Shown here piece after piece: positions 22,265-31,755 of a stretch of 37,839 bases of DNA. Both the position numbers and the translations under genes were made by a program. The stretch is from Flavobacteriaceae bacterium. GTDB taxonomy: Bacteria > Bacteroidota > Bacteroidia > Flavobacteriales > Flavobacteriaceae. How positions within the stretch are numbered: the stretch's first letter is position 1; each line of letters starts with the position of its first letter. The DNA is taken from NCBI GenBank assembly GCA_024644745.1, contig JAHEHF010000028.1, positions 1-37,839 of the forward strand, in the 5' to 3' direction. The notes under the pieces are model-generated. The model saw only the letters and a program-made list of their open reading frames with translations. It made no database searches and was not told where the DNA came from.

Positions 22265-24676
22265 GTGACCAGGAATCAGATTTTCATCATATTAATTTCA
22301 TGTATAGCATTTTATCACAGTGCTTTGGCTCAAACGGGCTCCATCACAGGAAGGGTCTATAACGAAGTCAATAATGAACCCATTCCTTTTGCCAACGTGA
22401 TCATTGAGAACACCCAAATGGGTGAGGTCACAGATGAGGACGGAAAGTTTCGGATTGACAATATCAAACCCGGAATCTACAACCTGACCATAAGCTTTTT
22501 AGGCTATCAAACCGCATATCTTAATGAAGTTCAGGTAGGCTCTGCGGCAACCGTTGAACTCGATATCGCCATGGTGGAAGAAAGCGCCTTGCTCGACCAG
22601 GTAGTTCTCAACACAAACCGGATCGAGAAATCCGAAGAAAGCCCAGTGAGCAAACAGACCATTGGAGTTACTGAGATCTTCCGAAATCCCGGAGGAAACA
22701 GGGACATATCCCGGGTTGTACAGATCCTGCCCGGAGTTGCCACAACGCTCGCCTTTAGGAACGACCTCATCGTCCGTGGAGGGGCACCGAACGAGAACCG
22801 ATTCTATCTCGATGGAATCGAGATTCCGAACATCAATCACTTTGCCACACAGGGATCCTCTGGAGGACCGGTTGGCATGATCAATGTCAACTTCATTCGC
22901 AATGTTGACTTTTACTCAGGGGCCTTTCCGGCAAACCGCGGAAACACCATGAGCTCCCTGATGGAATTTGAGCAGATCACAGGAAGCCGGGAAAAATTTG
23001 GAGGCTCTTTTATGATCGGTTCCAGCGACATTGGACTCACGCTCAATGGTCCCACGGGTAAGAATTCATCTTTTATCCTGTCAGCCAGACGCTCCTACCT
23101 TCAATTCCTTTTTGAAGCGCTCAAACTACCCTTTTTACCTACGTACAACGATTTTCAATACAAGCATTTCTTTGAGATCGACGACAAGAACCAACTTATC
23201 ATTACAGGCATTGGAGCCATCGACAATTTTGAATTAAATGAAGGTGTGAATGACGGGGAGACTGACCAGGAAACCATAGACCGAAACAATTACATACTGG
23301 GCAACCTTCCGGTCAACGAGCAATGGAACTATGCGATCGGTGCGAACTGGAAGCACTTTTCAAAAAACAGCTTTCAAAATGTGGTCGTCAGCCGAAATCA
23401 CCTGAACAATTCGGCAATCAAGTATAAAAACAACATCGAGATCCCGGCCAACTTGCTTTTGGATTATGAATCCGAGGAGATCGAAACGAAAATACGACTT
23501 GAGAGCACCAAGAAAAAAAACAGATGGACCTGGAACATTGGAGGTGGCCTTCAGGACGTGATCTATAAAAACTCAACCTTCAGAGAATATGTGGTCAATG
23601 GAGAAGTGGAGCTTCTCAATTTCGAATCGAAGATAAATTTTCAGAAATATGAGCTCTTTACCCAGTTGAGCCATGCCTTCATCAGTGACAGGCTCACGCT
23701 TTCTTTAGGAATTCGGACGGATGCCAACAATTACTCGGATGAGATGTCGAACATGCTTGAGCAATTGTCTCCCCGGTTTTCTGCCTCCTATCAGTTTACT
23801 GAAAAATTTGCAGCCAGCTTAAACGTCGGGCGATATTTTCAGCTCCCTGCCTACACGGTCATGGGTTTCCGTGACAATGACGGAAATCTCGTGAACAAGG
23901 AAAACAAGATCACCTACATCCAAAGCGATCATATTGTCGGGGGTGTCGAATACAATCCGACAAAATATTCAAAAATTACCGTGGAAGGATTCTACAAAAA
24001 GTATGACAATTATCCGTTTTTGCTCAATGACAGTATTTCCCTGGCCAACCTTGGCGGTGATTTTGGCGTAATCGGAAATGAGCCCGCCAAATCAATTTCC
24101 GAAGGTAGAAGTTACGGGGTTGAGCTCTTTATGCAGCAGAAACTCAGCTCCTCGATCTATGGCTTGCTCTCATATACTTTTGTTCGAAGTGAATTCCAGG
24201 ACAAAAACGGCGACTTCATCGCTTCTTCATGGGACAATCGCCATATCCTGAACATCACGGCCGGGAAAAAATTCAACAAGGACTGGGAACTCGGCATCCG
24301 GTTCAGATATCTGGGAGGCGCACCCTACACACCCGACAACGTAGAATTATCGATGCAAAAAGAGATTTGGGATGTCTCGGGTTTCGGAATTCCGGACTAT
24401 GACCTGCTCAATACCAAGCGGAACAGCATCTCTCATGGGTTGGACGCCCGAATTGACAAGCGCTGGTTCTTTAAAAAATGGTCCCTAAATGCCTATCTCG
24501 ATGTACAGAACATCTATAACTATGAAAGTGTGGGCAAACCATTTCTGGATGTTGTCAGGGACGAAAATGGTGATCCCGTCACCGATCCGAACAATCCTGG
24601 CTCCTACCTTCCGCGGGAATTTGAAAATACGGCAGGAACCATTTTACCTTCCATTGGCATCATGATCGATTTCTAA
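22265..24676 (+). CDS. TonB-dependent outer-membrane receptor with carboxypeptidase-regulatory-like N-domain
   Basis: An 803-residue outer-membrane transporter energised by TonB-ExbBD. The signal peptide covers 1-22 (cleavage after ALA). A CarboxypepD_reg-like beta-sandwich follows (about 25-105, GSITGRVYNEVNNEPIPFAN), then the plug (about 125-235) with ISRVVQILPGV and LIVRGGAPNENRFYLDGIEIP. The 22-strand barrel ends in the expected aromatic (ILPSIGIMIDF). The start is GTG at 22265; no in-frame ATG precedes the signal peptide. There is no SusD-like partner and no binding protein or enzyme nearby, so the substrate is unknown; siderophore, vitamin or peptide uptake are all possible. It converges with asnB, with only 8 bp between the stops. 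Confidence 0.92.
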   Translation: MTRNQIFIILISCIAFYHSALAQTGSITGRVYNEVNNEPIPFANVIIENTQMGEVTDEDGKFRIDNIKPGIYNLTISFLGYQTAYLNEVQVGSAATVELDIAMVEESALLDQVVLNTNRIEKSEESPVSKQTIGVTEIFRNPGGNRDISRVVQILPGVATTLAFRNDLIVRGGAPNENRFYLDGIEIPNINHFATQGSSGGPVGMINVNFIRNVDFYSGAFPANRGNTMSSLMEFEQITGSREKFGGSFMIGSSDIGLTLNGPTGKNSSFILSARRSYLQFLFEALKLPFLPTYNDFQYKHFFEIDDKNQLIITGIGAIDNFELNEGVNDGETDQETIDRNNYILGNLPVNEQWNYAIGANWKHFSKNSFQNVVVSRNHLNNSAIKYKNNIEIPANLLLDYESEEIETKIRLESTKKKNRWTWNIGGGLQDVIYKNSTFREYVVNGEVELLNFESKINFQKYELFTQLSHAFISDRLTLSLGIRTDANNYSDEMSNMLEQLSPRFSASYQFTEKFAASLNVGRYFQLPAYTVMGFRDNDGNLVNKENKITYIQSDHIVGGVEYNPTKYSKITVEGFYKKYDNYPFLLNDSISLANLGGDFGVIGNEPAKSISEGRSYGVELFMQQKLSSSIYGLLSYTFVRSEFQDKNGDFIASSWDNRHILNITAGKKFNKDWELGIRFRYLGGAPYTPDNVELSMQKEIWDVSGFGIPDYDLLNTKRNSISHGLDARIDKRWFFKKWSLNAYLDVQNIYNYESVGKPFLDVVRDENGDPVTDPNNPGSYLPREFENTAGTILPSIGIMIDF

Positions 24677-24684
24677 GGAAGGAA

Positions 24685-26370
24685 TTACACCTTCACCTGA
24701 GCTTTCTCATAGGCATCGTCGTGGACCTGGGCCACGGCTCTGCCCGAAGGATCGTTCATGTTTTTAAAACTTTCATCCCATTCCAGGGCAATCTTGGTGC
24801 TGCAGGCTACTGAAGCCTCCTGGGGTACACACAGAGCCGCTGTATCAGAAGGGAAATGCTCCGCGAAAATACTCCGATAATAGAATTCCTCTTTGTTCGT
24901 CGGCGTCTGTATCGGAAACTTGTACTTCGCATTGGCCAGTTGTTCATCCGTCACCTCTTTGTTCACGACCTCCTTCAAAGTGTCGATCCAACTGTATCCC
25001 ACTCCATCTGAAAACTGCTCTTTTTGACGCCACGCAACACTTTCGGGCAGGTATTTTTCAAAGGCCTTTCTAATGACCCATTTTTCCATTCGTTCTCCAT
25101 TGATCATTTTGTCCTGGGGGTTCAATCGCATGGCCACATCCATGAACTCCTTGTCGAGAAATGGCACACGACCTTCAATGCCCCAGGCAGCCAGTGACTT
25201 GTTTGCTCTAAGGCAGTCATACATATGCAGTTTTTCCAGCTTTCTCACTGTTTCTTTATGGAACTCTTCAGCATCTGGGGCTTTATGAAAATACAAATAG
25301 CCTCCAAATAATTCATCGGCGCCCTCCCCTGAAAGCACCATTTTAACCCCCATTGACTTGATCACCCGAGCCATCAGATACATGGGCGTTGAAGCCCTGA
25401 TAGTCGTTATATCATATGTTTCAAGGTTATAGATCACGTCTTTGACCGCATCAAGACCCTCCTGTATGGTGAATTTGATCTCATGGTGCACCGTTCCGAT
25501 ATGATCTGCCACCTTTTGTGCCGCAGCCAGATCAGGTGAGCCTTCAAGTCCCACAGAAAATGAGTGAAGACGCGGCCACCAGGCCTCTTGGGTATCTCCT
25601 GACTCAACACGTTTGTCGGCATATTTTTTTGCCAGAGCAGAAGTCACAGATGAATCCAAACCGCCAGACAATAAAACGCCATATGGTACGTCACTCATCA
25701 ATTGCCTGTGAACGGCTGCTTCTAAAGCATCATGCAGGGCATCAATACTTGTCTGGTTCTCTTTGACTGCCTCATACTCAGTCCAGTCTCTTTTATACCA
25801 TTGGGTCAATTCTCCTTCCTTACTTGACAGATAATGACCGGGAGGAAAGAGTTCTATTTTCGTGCAGACCCCTTCAAGAGCCTTCAATTCTGAGGCCACA
25901 TAAAAGGTTCCGTTTGCATCCCATCCAATATACAGGGGTATGATTCCCATATGATCTCTTGCGATAAAGTAGGAATCATCCTCCACATCGTATAAAGCGA
26001 ATCCGAAAATACCATTCATTTCATCAATAAATTCAACCCCCTTCTTTTTATACAGTGCCAAAATCACTTCACAATCAGATTCGGTCTGAAAATGATAACT
26101 GCCCTCAAATTGCTTCCGCAATTCCTGATGGTTGTAAATCTCTCCGTTTGCCGCAAGTACCAACTTCCTGTCTTCACTGAACAAAGGTTGTTTTCCGGAA
26201 GCCGGATCAACAATTGCAAGGCGCTCATGAGCAAGTATCGCCTTTTGATTACTGTAGATACCACTCCAGTCAGGCCCGCGGTGACGGATCTTTTTTGACA
26301 TCTCCAATAATTGAGGTCTCAACACCTCAGCTTTTTCTTTCAAATCAAACGCACAAACAATTCCACACAT
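24685..26370 (-). CDS. asnB: Asparagine synthetase B (glutamine-hydrolysing)
   Basis: A 561-residue cytoplasmic enzyme forming asparagine from aspartate, ATP and glutamine. The class II glutaminase domain begins with the nucleophile Cys2 (MCGIVCAFD) and has Arg50 and the NGE triplet (75-77). The synthetase domain carries the pyrophosphate loop LLSGGLDSS (233-241). The length is near E. coli AsnB (554). This type of AsnB makes free asparagine; the longer amidotransferase paralogues of cell-surface clusters differ in size. It is divergent from a PLP decarboxylase gene across 261 bp. Confidence 0.95.
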   Translation of the reverse strand: MCGIVCAFDLKEKAEVLRPQLLEMSKKIRHRGPDWSGIYSNQKAILAHERLAIVDPASGKQPLFSEDRKLVLAANGEIYNHQELRKQFEGSYHFQTESDCEVILALYKKKGVEFIDEMNGIFGFALYDVEDDSYFIARDHMGIIPLYIGWDANGTFYVASELKALEGVCTKIELFPPGHYLSSKEGELTQWYKRDWTEYEAVKENQTSIDALHDALEAAVHRQLMSDVPYGVLLSGGLDSSVTSALAKKYADKRVESGDTQEAWWPRLHSFSVGLEGSPDLAAAQKVADHIGTVHHEIKFTIQEGLDAVKDVIYNLETYDITTIRASTPMYLMARVIKSMGVKMVLSGEGADELFGGYLYFHKAPDAEEFHKETVRKLEKLHMYDCLRANKSLAAWGIEGRVPFLDKEFMDVAMRLNPQDKMINGERMEKWVIRKAFEKYLPESVAWRQKEQFSDGVGYSWIDTLKEVVNKEVTDEQLANAKYKFPIQTPTNKEEFYYRSIFAEHFPSDTAALCVPQEASVACSTKIALEWDESFKNMNDPSGRAVAQVHDDAYEKAQVKV

Positions 26371-26631
26371 TTTATATCTATATTTAAGTTTTAATTATAC
26401 GGCAAATATGAAATAATTATTCCAATACGTAAACAATAATTAACATTTAATTACAATTTATAACTAAAAATACTTTTTATATTTCAATAAGTAATATCAA
26501 AAATACATATCGGATGAAAAAATTTACATATTGCAAGAAGCCTTTTCAAAACATCAAACTACAGGTTCTGTTCTTAGGATTAACTCATCAAAATAATTAA
26601 GTTTACAATTGACAATAAATTCTTTTCTGAT
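26371..26631. promoter_or_regulatory. AT-rich divergent control region, asnB / decarboxylase
   Basis: No gene or stable hairpin is visible in these 261 bp. The only full -7 match is a minus-strand TATTTTTG (26505-26498), which would give asnB a leader of about 120 nt; a closer minus-strand CATATTTG near 26404-26411 is a 7/8 match. No convincing plus-strand promoter was found for the decarboxylase. Confidence 0.3.
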
Positions 26632-28089
26632 ATGAAAAATCTGATTGAAAAGATCAAATCCCTGCAGAGCGTATCAATGGTCCTGGAACCAGATGAAGCA
26701 GGCCGCAATTTACACATAAAAAAAGTCATGGAATTCGCCCACGGATTCATTGACGGACTTGAAAACAGGAAAGCCTTTAAGGGGTCGTCCCCGGAAAAGC
26801 ATGCATTTGAAATGAATGCAAAGCCAATTGCTCTAGATGAGCTTCTTGGCATCTACGATAATGAGGTCGCAAATAAAGGGATCAATGCAGCTTCAGGAGG
26901 ACATTTGGGCTACATACCGGGAGGAGGGATCTTTACCGCTGCTCTTGGAGACCTGCTCGCCGATATCAGCAACGAATACACCGGAATGAATTATGCTTCC
27001 CCGGGTGGGGTCCAAATAGAAAATGAATTGATCAACTGGATGAAAAGCATATTCTCCTATCCTGAAAAGGCCATTGGAAATCTGACTTCCGGAGGATCCA
27101 TTGCAAATTTGATCGCTCTTACCTCGGCGAGAGATGCACATCAGATCAAGGGTGACAAAATACAGAAGAGTGTGATCTACCTGAGCCGGCAGACCCACCA
27201 TTGCATTGAGAAGGCCCTCAGAATCATTGGCCTGGAAGATATCAATATAAGGAGTATTCCTGTGGATGCTTTTTCAAGAATGGATACTGAGGCCCTTCAG
27301 CGCAGGATTCATGAAGATTTGGCACAGGGACTTCTTCCTTTTTTGGTCGTGGCCTCAGCCGGAACAACCGATACCGGAGCCATTGACCCGCTTGATGCGA
27401 TCGGAAAAATTGCTGAGGACCACAAGCTCTGGTACCATGTTGATGCTGCCTATGGCGGGTTCTTTATACTCAGTGAACTGAAAAGAAAATGCTTTGAGGG
27501 TATTGAACGCTCAGATTCACTGGTCGTTGATCCGCATAAAGGACTTTTTCTTCCTTACGGAATCGGCGCCGTCCTTATAAAAGATAAAAAAGCAGTATTT
27601 CATTCGCATCATCATACGGCGCATTATATGCAGGATGCCATACTTGAGGAACAAGTGATCAATTCGGCGGACGTCTCCCCTGAATTGACCAAACATTTCA
27701 GGGGTATGCGGATGTGGCTGCCACTGCAGCTGCACGGGCTCAAACCATTTGTAGCCTGCCTGGAGGAAAAAATTTTCCTGACCCACTATATCAGAGAAGG
27801 GCTGTGCAAATCAGGCTTTGAAATAGGACCGGAACCGGACCTCTCGGTGACTTACTTCTGGTACAGGCCCGAAAATACGGAACAGGATGACTTCAATAGA
27901 AAATTACTGGAGTATATGCATCAGGACGGGCAGGTGTTTTTTAGTTCTACAATAATTGAGGATCAATTTGTGATCAGGGTGGCCATACTGTCTTTCAGAA
28001 CAAAACTCAAAACAATTGACAAAGCCGTCAAAATGATCAGGAAGTGCCTGGACCAGACAAAAGATTATTTTCAAAATCATACTGAATAA
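26632..28089 (+). CDS. PLP-dependent group II amino acid decarboxylase family protein
   Basis: A 485-residue fold-type I PLP enzyme of the aromatic-amino-acid/glutamate/diaminobutyrate decarboxylase family. The catalytic features are visible: His190 (THHC) that stacks on the cofactor ring, Asp271 in HVDAAYGG (269-276) that binds the pyridine nitrogen, and the Schiff-base Lys303 in DPHKG (300-304). The N-terminal GGHLGYIPGGG (89-99) matches the substrate-entry region of aromatic decarboxylases. Which amino acid is used cannot be told; amine products in this family include tyramine, tryptamine and diaminopropane. The gene stands alone between divergent asnB and convergent wecB. Confidence 0.9.
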   Translation: MKNLIEKIKSLQSVSMVLEPDEAGRNLHIKKVMEFAHGFIDGLENRKAFKGSSPEKHAFEMNAKPIALDELLGIYDNEVANKGINAASGGHLGYIPGGGIFTAALGDLLADISNEYTGMNYASPGGVQIENELINWMKSIFSYPEKAIGNLTSGGSIANLIALTSARDAHQIKGDKIQKSVIYLSRQTHHCIEKALRIIGLEDINIRSIPVDAFSRMDTEALQRRIHEDLAQGLLPFLVVASAGTTDTGAIDPLDAIGKIAEDHKLWYHVDAAYGGFFILSELKRKCFEGIERSDSLVVDPHKGLFLPYGIGAVLIKDKKAVFHSHHHTAHYMQDAILEEQVINSADVSPELTKHFRGMRMWLPLQLHGLKPFVACLEEKIFLTHYIREGLCKSGFEIGPEPDLSVTYFWYRPENTEQDDFNRKLLEYMHQDGQVFFSSTIIEDQFVIRVAILSFRTKLKTIDKAVKMIRKCLDQTKDYFQNHTE

Positions 28090-28153
28090 TAGAGCAAAAA
28101 GAGATCCCTTACAATTGTAAAAGCCCTGTTTTCAGGCAGTCGCAAACCCGAAC

Positions 28154-29236
28154 TCAATGGATTATTTCATGGATTTCCCGGTAAATGCTCTCACCTGGAT
28201 TTTCCCCATAAAGATGCTGATCATAGAGGGGTGCATGGTTTGTAAAAAACCGGTAAGCCTCTATTATTTTATCCTGATTGCTGCCACAGGTCCTGGCGTA
28301 TCCATGCTCGATCAATTCTACCCATTCGGTTTCATCCCTGACGATGATACAGGGCTTTTTGTTGAAAAAAGCTTCCTTCTGCAAGCCTCCGCTATCTGTG
28401 ACCACCATCCTGCAGTGCTTTAAAATTTCAAGCATGTCAAAATAGCCAAGCGGATCAATCAGGGTACCCTTGAAATCGATGGAAAATTGACCTAAGGCCC
28501 CCTTGGTTCTCGGATGCAGGGGTAAAATAACTTCGCAGTCTTCTGTAAGTGCATTCAGCGCACCGATGATGGAATTTAACTTCAGCGGATCTTCTGTGTT
28601 TTCCTGTCTGTGAAGGGTTGCCAAAACAAAGCATTTATCCTGGAGGTTCAGTTTTCTTATGATGCCTGAACGACTGGAGGAAAGCTGACCATAATATTGA
28701 ACTGAATCTTTCATGATATCTCCGCATTGAACCACTTTACATGGAAAATGATCAAATCCTTCAGCCCTCAAGTTCACCATGGCCATACCCGTGGGACACA
28801 AAAGCAAATCTGAAATTCTGTCTGTTAAGATCCGGTTCACTTCTTCAGGCATGGCCATGTTAAAAGAACGAAGCCCCGACTCTACATGAACCAGTTTCAA
28901 TCCTAATTTTTTGGCAGCAAGTGCCCCTGCCAGAGTTGAATTTGTATCCCCGTAAACTACCACCGCATCCGGACCTTCCTCTATGAGTATGGTCTCAATT
29001 TTCTCCAGCATCTGCCCTGTCATGGCTCCATGTGTAAGGCTGTGAATGTCAAGATTGTATTTGGGGCGTGGAATCTCCATTTCCTCAAAAAACACATCAC
29101 TCATGTTGGCGTCAAAATGCTGTCCTGTATGAACAATGACCTCTTCGAACTCATTCTTCTCCCTGATGATCCTGCTGAGAACCGCCGCTTTGATAAATTG
29201 GGGACGCGCTCCCAGGATGCTTATGATTTTTTTCAT
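28154..29236 (-). CDS. wecB: UDP-N-acetylglucosamine 2-epimerase (non-hydrolysing)
   Basis: A 360-residue cytoplasmic epimerase interconverting UDP-GlcNAc and UDP-ManNAc, a precursor for surface glycans. The N-terminal ILGARPQFIKAA (7-18), VVYGDTNSTLAG (93-104), HVESGLRS (117-124) and PEEVNR (130-135) motifs are conserved and include the catalytic acids (Asp97, Glu119, Glu132). Later VTDSGGLQKEA is the UDP-binding and activator-site helix. The UDP-ManNAc dehydrogenase gene (wecC) that often accompanies it is not in the window. It is the last gene of the minus-strand glycan operon, 46 bp after a glycosyltransferase. Confidence 0.94.
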   Translation of the reverse strand: MKKIISILGARPQFIKAAVLSRIIREKNEFEEVIVHTGQHFDANMSDVFFEEMEIPRPKYNLDIHSLTHGAMTGQMLEKIETILIEEGPDAVVVYGDTNSTLAGALAAKKLGLKLVHVESGLRSFNMAMPEEVNRILTDRISDLLLCPTGMAMVNLRAEGFDHFPCKVVQCGDIMKDSVQYYGQLSSSRSGIIRKLNLQDKCFVLATLHRQENTEDPLKLNSIIGALNALTEDCEVILPLHPRTKGALGQFSIDFKGTLIDPLGYFDMLEILKHCRMVVTDSGGLQKEAFFNKKPCIIVRDETEWVELIEHGYARTCGSNQDKIIEAYRFFTNHAPLYDQHLYGENPGESIYREIHEIIH

Positions 29237-29282
29237 CTTTATCTTTTAAGTGAGGTGCTCATGATAATCATTTTTATGCTAG

Positions 29283-30554
29283 TTACATTTCCTTCAGCAA
29301 TTTCGCTAATTTTTCAGTAAGATTTCTACGATGGTATTGTTCAACGTTTCGGGAAGCCACCGCTAAATTCCCGGATTTGAATTTATCATAATGGTGTCTG
29401 ATCACTTTTTTTAGACCTTTTACATCTTCAAAATCAATCATTTGACCCGTTTTGGTTTCAAGTAGTATTTCAGCCAAATCTCCATCGGTGGGACCGATAC
29501 CCAGAATAGGCCTGTTGCTTTGCATGTATTCAAATACCTTTCCGGTGATCACTGATCTGGCCGAAGGAACCTTATTGACACAAATGAGCAACACCTGTGA
29601 CGACTGCTGGTATCTTAAGACATCCCGATGGCTTACATAGCCATGGAAGGTCGCCTGATTTGTCAATCCGTTTTCTGCTATACCGTTATAAACATCTTCG
29701 GCACATTTTCCAACAAGTTTTACGACCAGGTCCCTCCTGAAGTCATCTGATTCGTCTGCCAACTCCCCCAGGGCTCTCCACAAGGCAACCGGGTTACGAT
29801 CTGCATTCATCAGACCAATATGAGAAATGCTGAATTCACGATCGAGGCTGATTTCGTCAGGCAGTTCAAAATCGTCAAATCCGTTGGTCAGCACAAATAC
29901 TTTTTGATTTCGGTCGCTAAACTCTTGCTTCATGGTCTTTCCTACAACGAGAACTTTGTCTGCATTTCTCAGGACCATGGATTCCAGTTCATGATGCTTT
30001 GCTGCCGACCTTTTTGTCAGGGGCAAACGATGAAAGTAATCTATATGGGTCCAGGGATCTCTAAAATCCGCCAGCCATCTGATCCCAAACTTCTTTTTAA
30101 GGGCATCTCCTATCAGATGCAGGCTATGTGGCGGTCCTGTTGTGATCAATACGTCAATTTCATGCGTCTCAAGATAATCGGAAAGTTTTTTGACCGAAGG
30201 CTTTATCCAGAATTTTTTTGCATCGGGAATAAAATAATTGGCCCTGACATAATGTATTTGTTTTTCAATAAAAGAAGGGTTGGGGCTTAAAAATCCTGCA
30301 CCCGTGTCATTGCTGTTTTTACCTAAACCTGATAAGATCAGACCTGGTTCAAAAATACTTTCCCTGATCACTTCCAGATTCTCAGGAATTTCATCGAGCA
30401 GGGTTTCGTCGGTAATCGCATAATGCGGATCTTTGACCGTATAAACCACCGGCTCAATACCGAACTGAGGCAAATACTTGACGAACTTCAACCAGCGTTG
30501 AACCCCGCTTCCGCCTGCCGGAGGCCAGTAATATGTGATCAATAAAACTTTCAA
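29283..30554 (-). CDS. Glycosyltransferase, GT4-like (GT-B fold)
   Basis: A 423-residue GT-B-type glycosyltransferase acting at the cytoplasmic side of the inner membrane. The N-terminal TYYWPPAGGSGVQRW (about 7-21) is the glycine-rich acceptor loop, and VFEYMQSNRPILG near residue 345 is the nucleotide-sugar-binding region of GT4 proteins. The start is TTG at 30554, overlapping the stop of the preceding gene as TTGA, so translation is probably coupled. There is no ATG in that frame near the conserved start. Sugar specificity is unknown. Confidence 0.88.
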   Translation of the reverse strand: MKVLLITYYWPPAGGSGVQRWLKFVKYLPQFGIEPVVYTVKDPHYAITDETLLDEIPENLEVIRESIFEPGLILSGLGKNSNDTGAGFLSPNPSFIEKQIHYVRANYFIPDAKKFWIKPSVKKLSDYLETHEIDVLITTGPPHSLHLIGDALKKKFGIRWLADFRDPWTHIDYFHRLPLTKRSAAKHHELESMVLRNADKVLVVGKTMKQEFSDRNQKVFVLTNGFDDFELPDEISLDREFSISHIGLMNADRNPVALWRALGELADESDDFRRDLVVKLVGKCAEDVYNGIAENGLTNQATFHGYVSHRDVLRYQQSSQVLLICVNKVPSARSVITGKVFEYMQSNRPILGIGPTDGDLAEILLETKTGQMIDFEDVKGLKKVIRHHYDKFKSGNLAVASRNVEQYHRRNLTEKLAKLLKEM

Positions 30555-31744
30555 TGCCTTTCCATGGATTTATAAATATTAATCAAATTCCCGGAAACCT
30601 TTTCCCAGCAAAATTCTTCTAAAATAAATCGTTTCCCATTAACACCCAGTCTGTGTCTTACATCTTTCTCGTGATACAAGGACAGCACCTTGCGAGCAAA
30701 ATCCTCAGGGTCCCGCTCTTTATGAACCATCCCGCTTTCAATTCTTTTGATGAGATCCTTTTGGGCCCTTGCATCACTGACCAGAACAGGCTTGGAAAAA
30801 CTCATGTATTGAAATATTTTATTGGCATAGGCCACATCGTGTTGCACACTTCTGTTGAGCGGAGAAACACATACATCACTTGCCAGGATATAAGAAGGAA
30901 ATTTGGATACGTGTTGCCACCCTTCAAAATCAACATAAGCCCCGACCCCCAGTTTAACAACCGTTTTTTTTAACAGATCATCACTTGAATTTGAGCCGAC
31001 GATCACAAATTTAAGGTGTTTAATTTTGTCCTTCAACAAAGGGATGGCATTAATGACGGTGAGCAAACCCCTTCTGATTCCGGTATCACCCAAATACAGC
31101 AATACAAATTTTCCCCTGTATCGGTCAAGTATCTCATCATCTTTTTCGTATTCCTCATAAAAAGACCTCCTGACCGTATTAGGTACCAGCTGAATTTTAT
31201 CCTTATCAAGTCGTATCCTTGAGCGTATTTCATTGATGAATTCATTGGATACGGTCACGACCCTGTCTGCCTTATCAATAAACTCCATCTCCTTTCTCTT
31301 CCATTTTTCAGGAGAGATAAGCTGTTTGCCCGGGAAGGTTTTCAAATGAGGATACTCCTTCATGACCTCCGGAAAATTATCGTGTAAATCAAGAATCGTT
31401 TTAAGTTTGAATTCACGGTTCACCTTAAAAACCGCATCGGCAATGCGCATATCATGAATGTGCAAAATCTCTATTTGGTTCTCCTCAATAAACTGTTTGA
31501 TCTTTTTTCCCATCAGGCGGGAATAAAAAGGAAAGGTATAGGCCAGCGCTGATAACTTATACTCCAGTCGGTTTGAAGGGAAGCGCCTTATCCTGATACC
31601 ATTCAAGGTTTCCGATTCCATTTGATCATCATAATGCAAACAAAACAAGTACACCTCATGACCTGCATCAATCAGGGCACTCGCCTCATTCTCCACTCTT
31701 GGATCCGGAGGAAAGGTTTTATCTAAGATCATTCCTATTTTCAT
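30551..31744 (-). CDS. Glycosyltransferase family 4 protein
   Basis: A 397-residue GT-B glycosyltransferase starting MKIGMILDKTFPPDPRVENE, a typical opening with the GT4 acceptor-site segment. A DMRIADAVF segment follows HIHD, and the C-terminal half has YLGDTGIRRGL and the sugar-nucleotide region ANKIFQYMSFSKPVL. The frame is open upstream to 31888, but those 48 codons lie over the methyltransferase gene and encode an unrelated, low-complexity stretch, so the ATG at 31744 is the start. It lies between the methyltransferase (11-bp gap) and the second glycosyltransferase (4-bp overlap), consistent with sequential sugar additions in one glycan pathway. Confidence 0.9.
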   Translation of the reverse strand: MKIGMILDKTFPPDPRVENEASALIDAGHEVYLFCLHYDDQMESETLNGIRIRRFPSNRLEYKLSALAYTFPFYSRLMGKKIKQFIEENQIEILHIHDMRIADAVFKVNREFKLKTILDLHDNFPEVMKEYPHLKTFPGKQLISPEKWKRKEMEFIDKADRVVTVSNEFINEIRSRIRLDKDKIQLVPNTVRRSFYEEYEKDDEILDRYRGKFVLLYLGDTGIRRGLLTVINAIPLLKDKIKHLKFVIVGSNSSDDLLKKTVVKLGVGAYVDFEGWQHVSKFPSYILASDVCVSPLNRSVQHDVAYANKIFQYMSFSKPVLVSDARAQKDLIKRIESGMVHKERDPEDFARKVLSLYHEKDVRHRLGVNGKRFILEEFCWEKVSGNLINIYKSMERH

Positions 31745-31755
31745 AATGCAACAGT

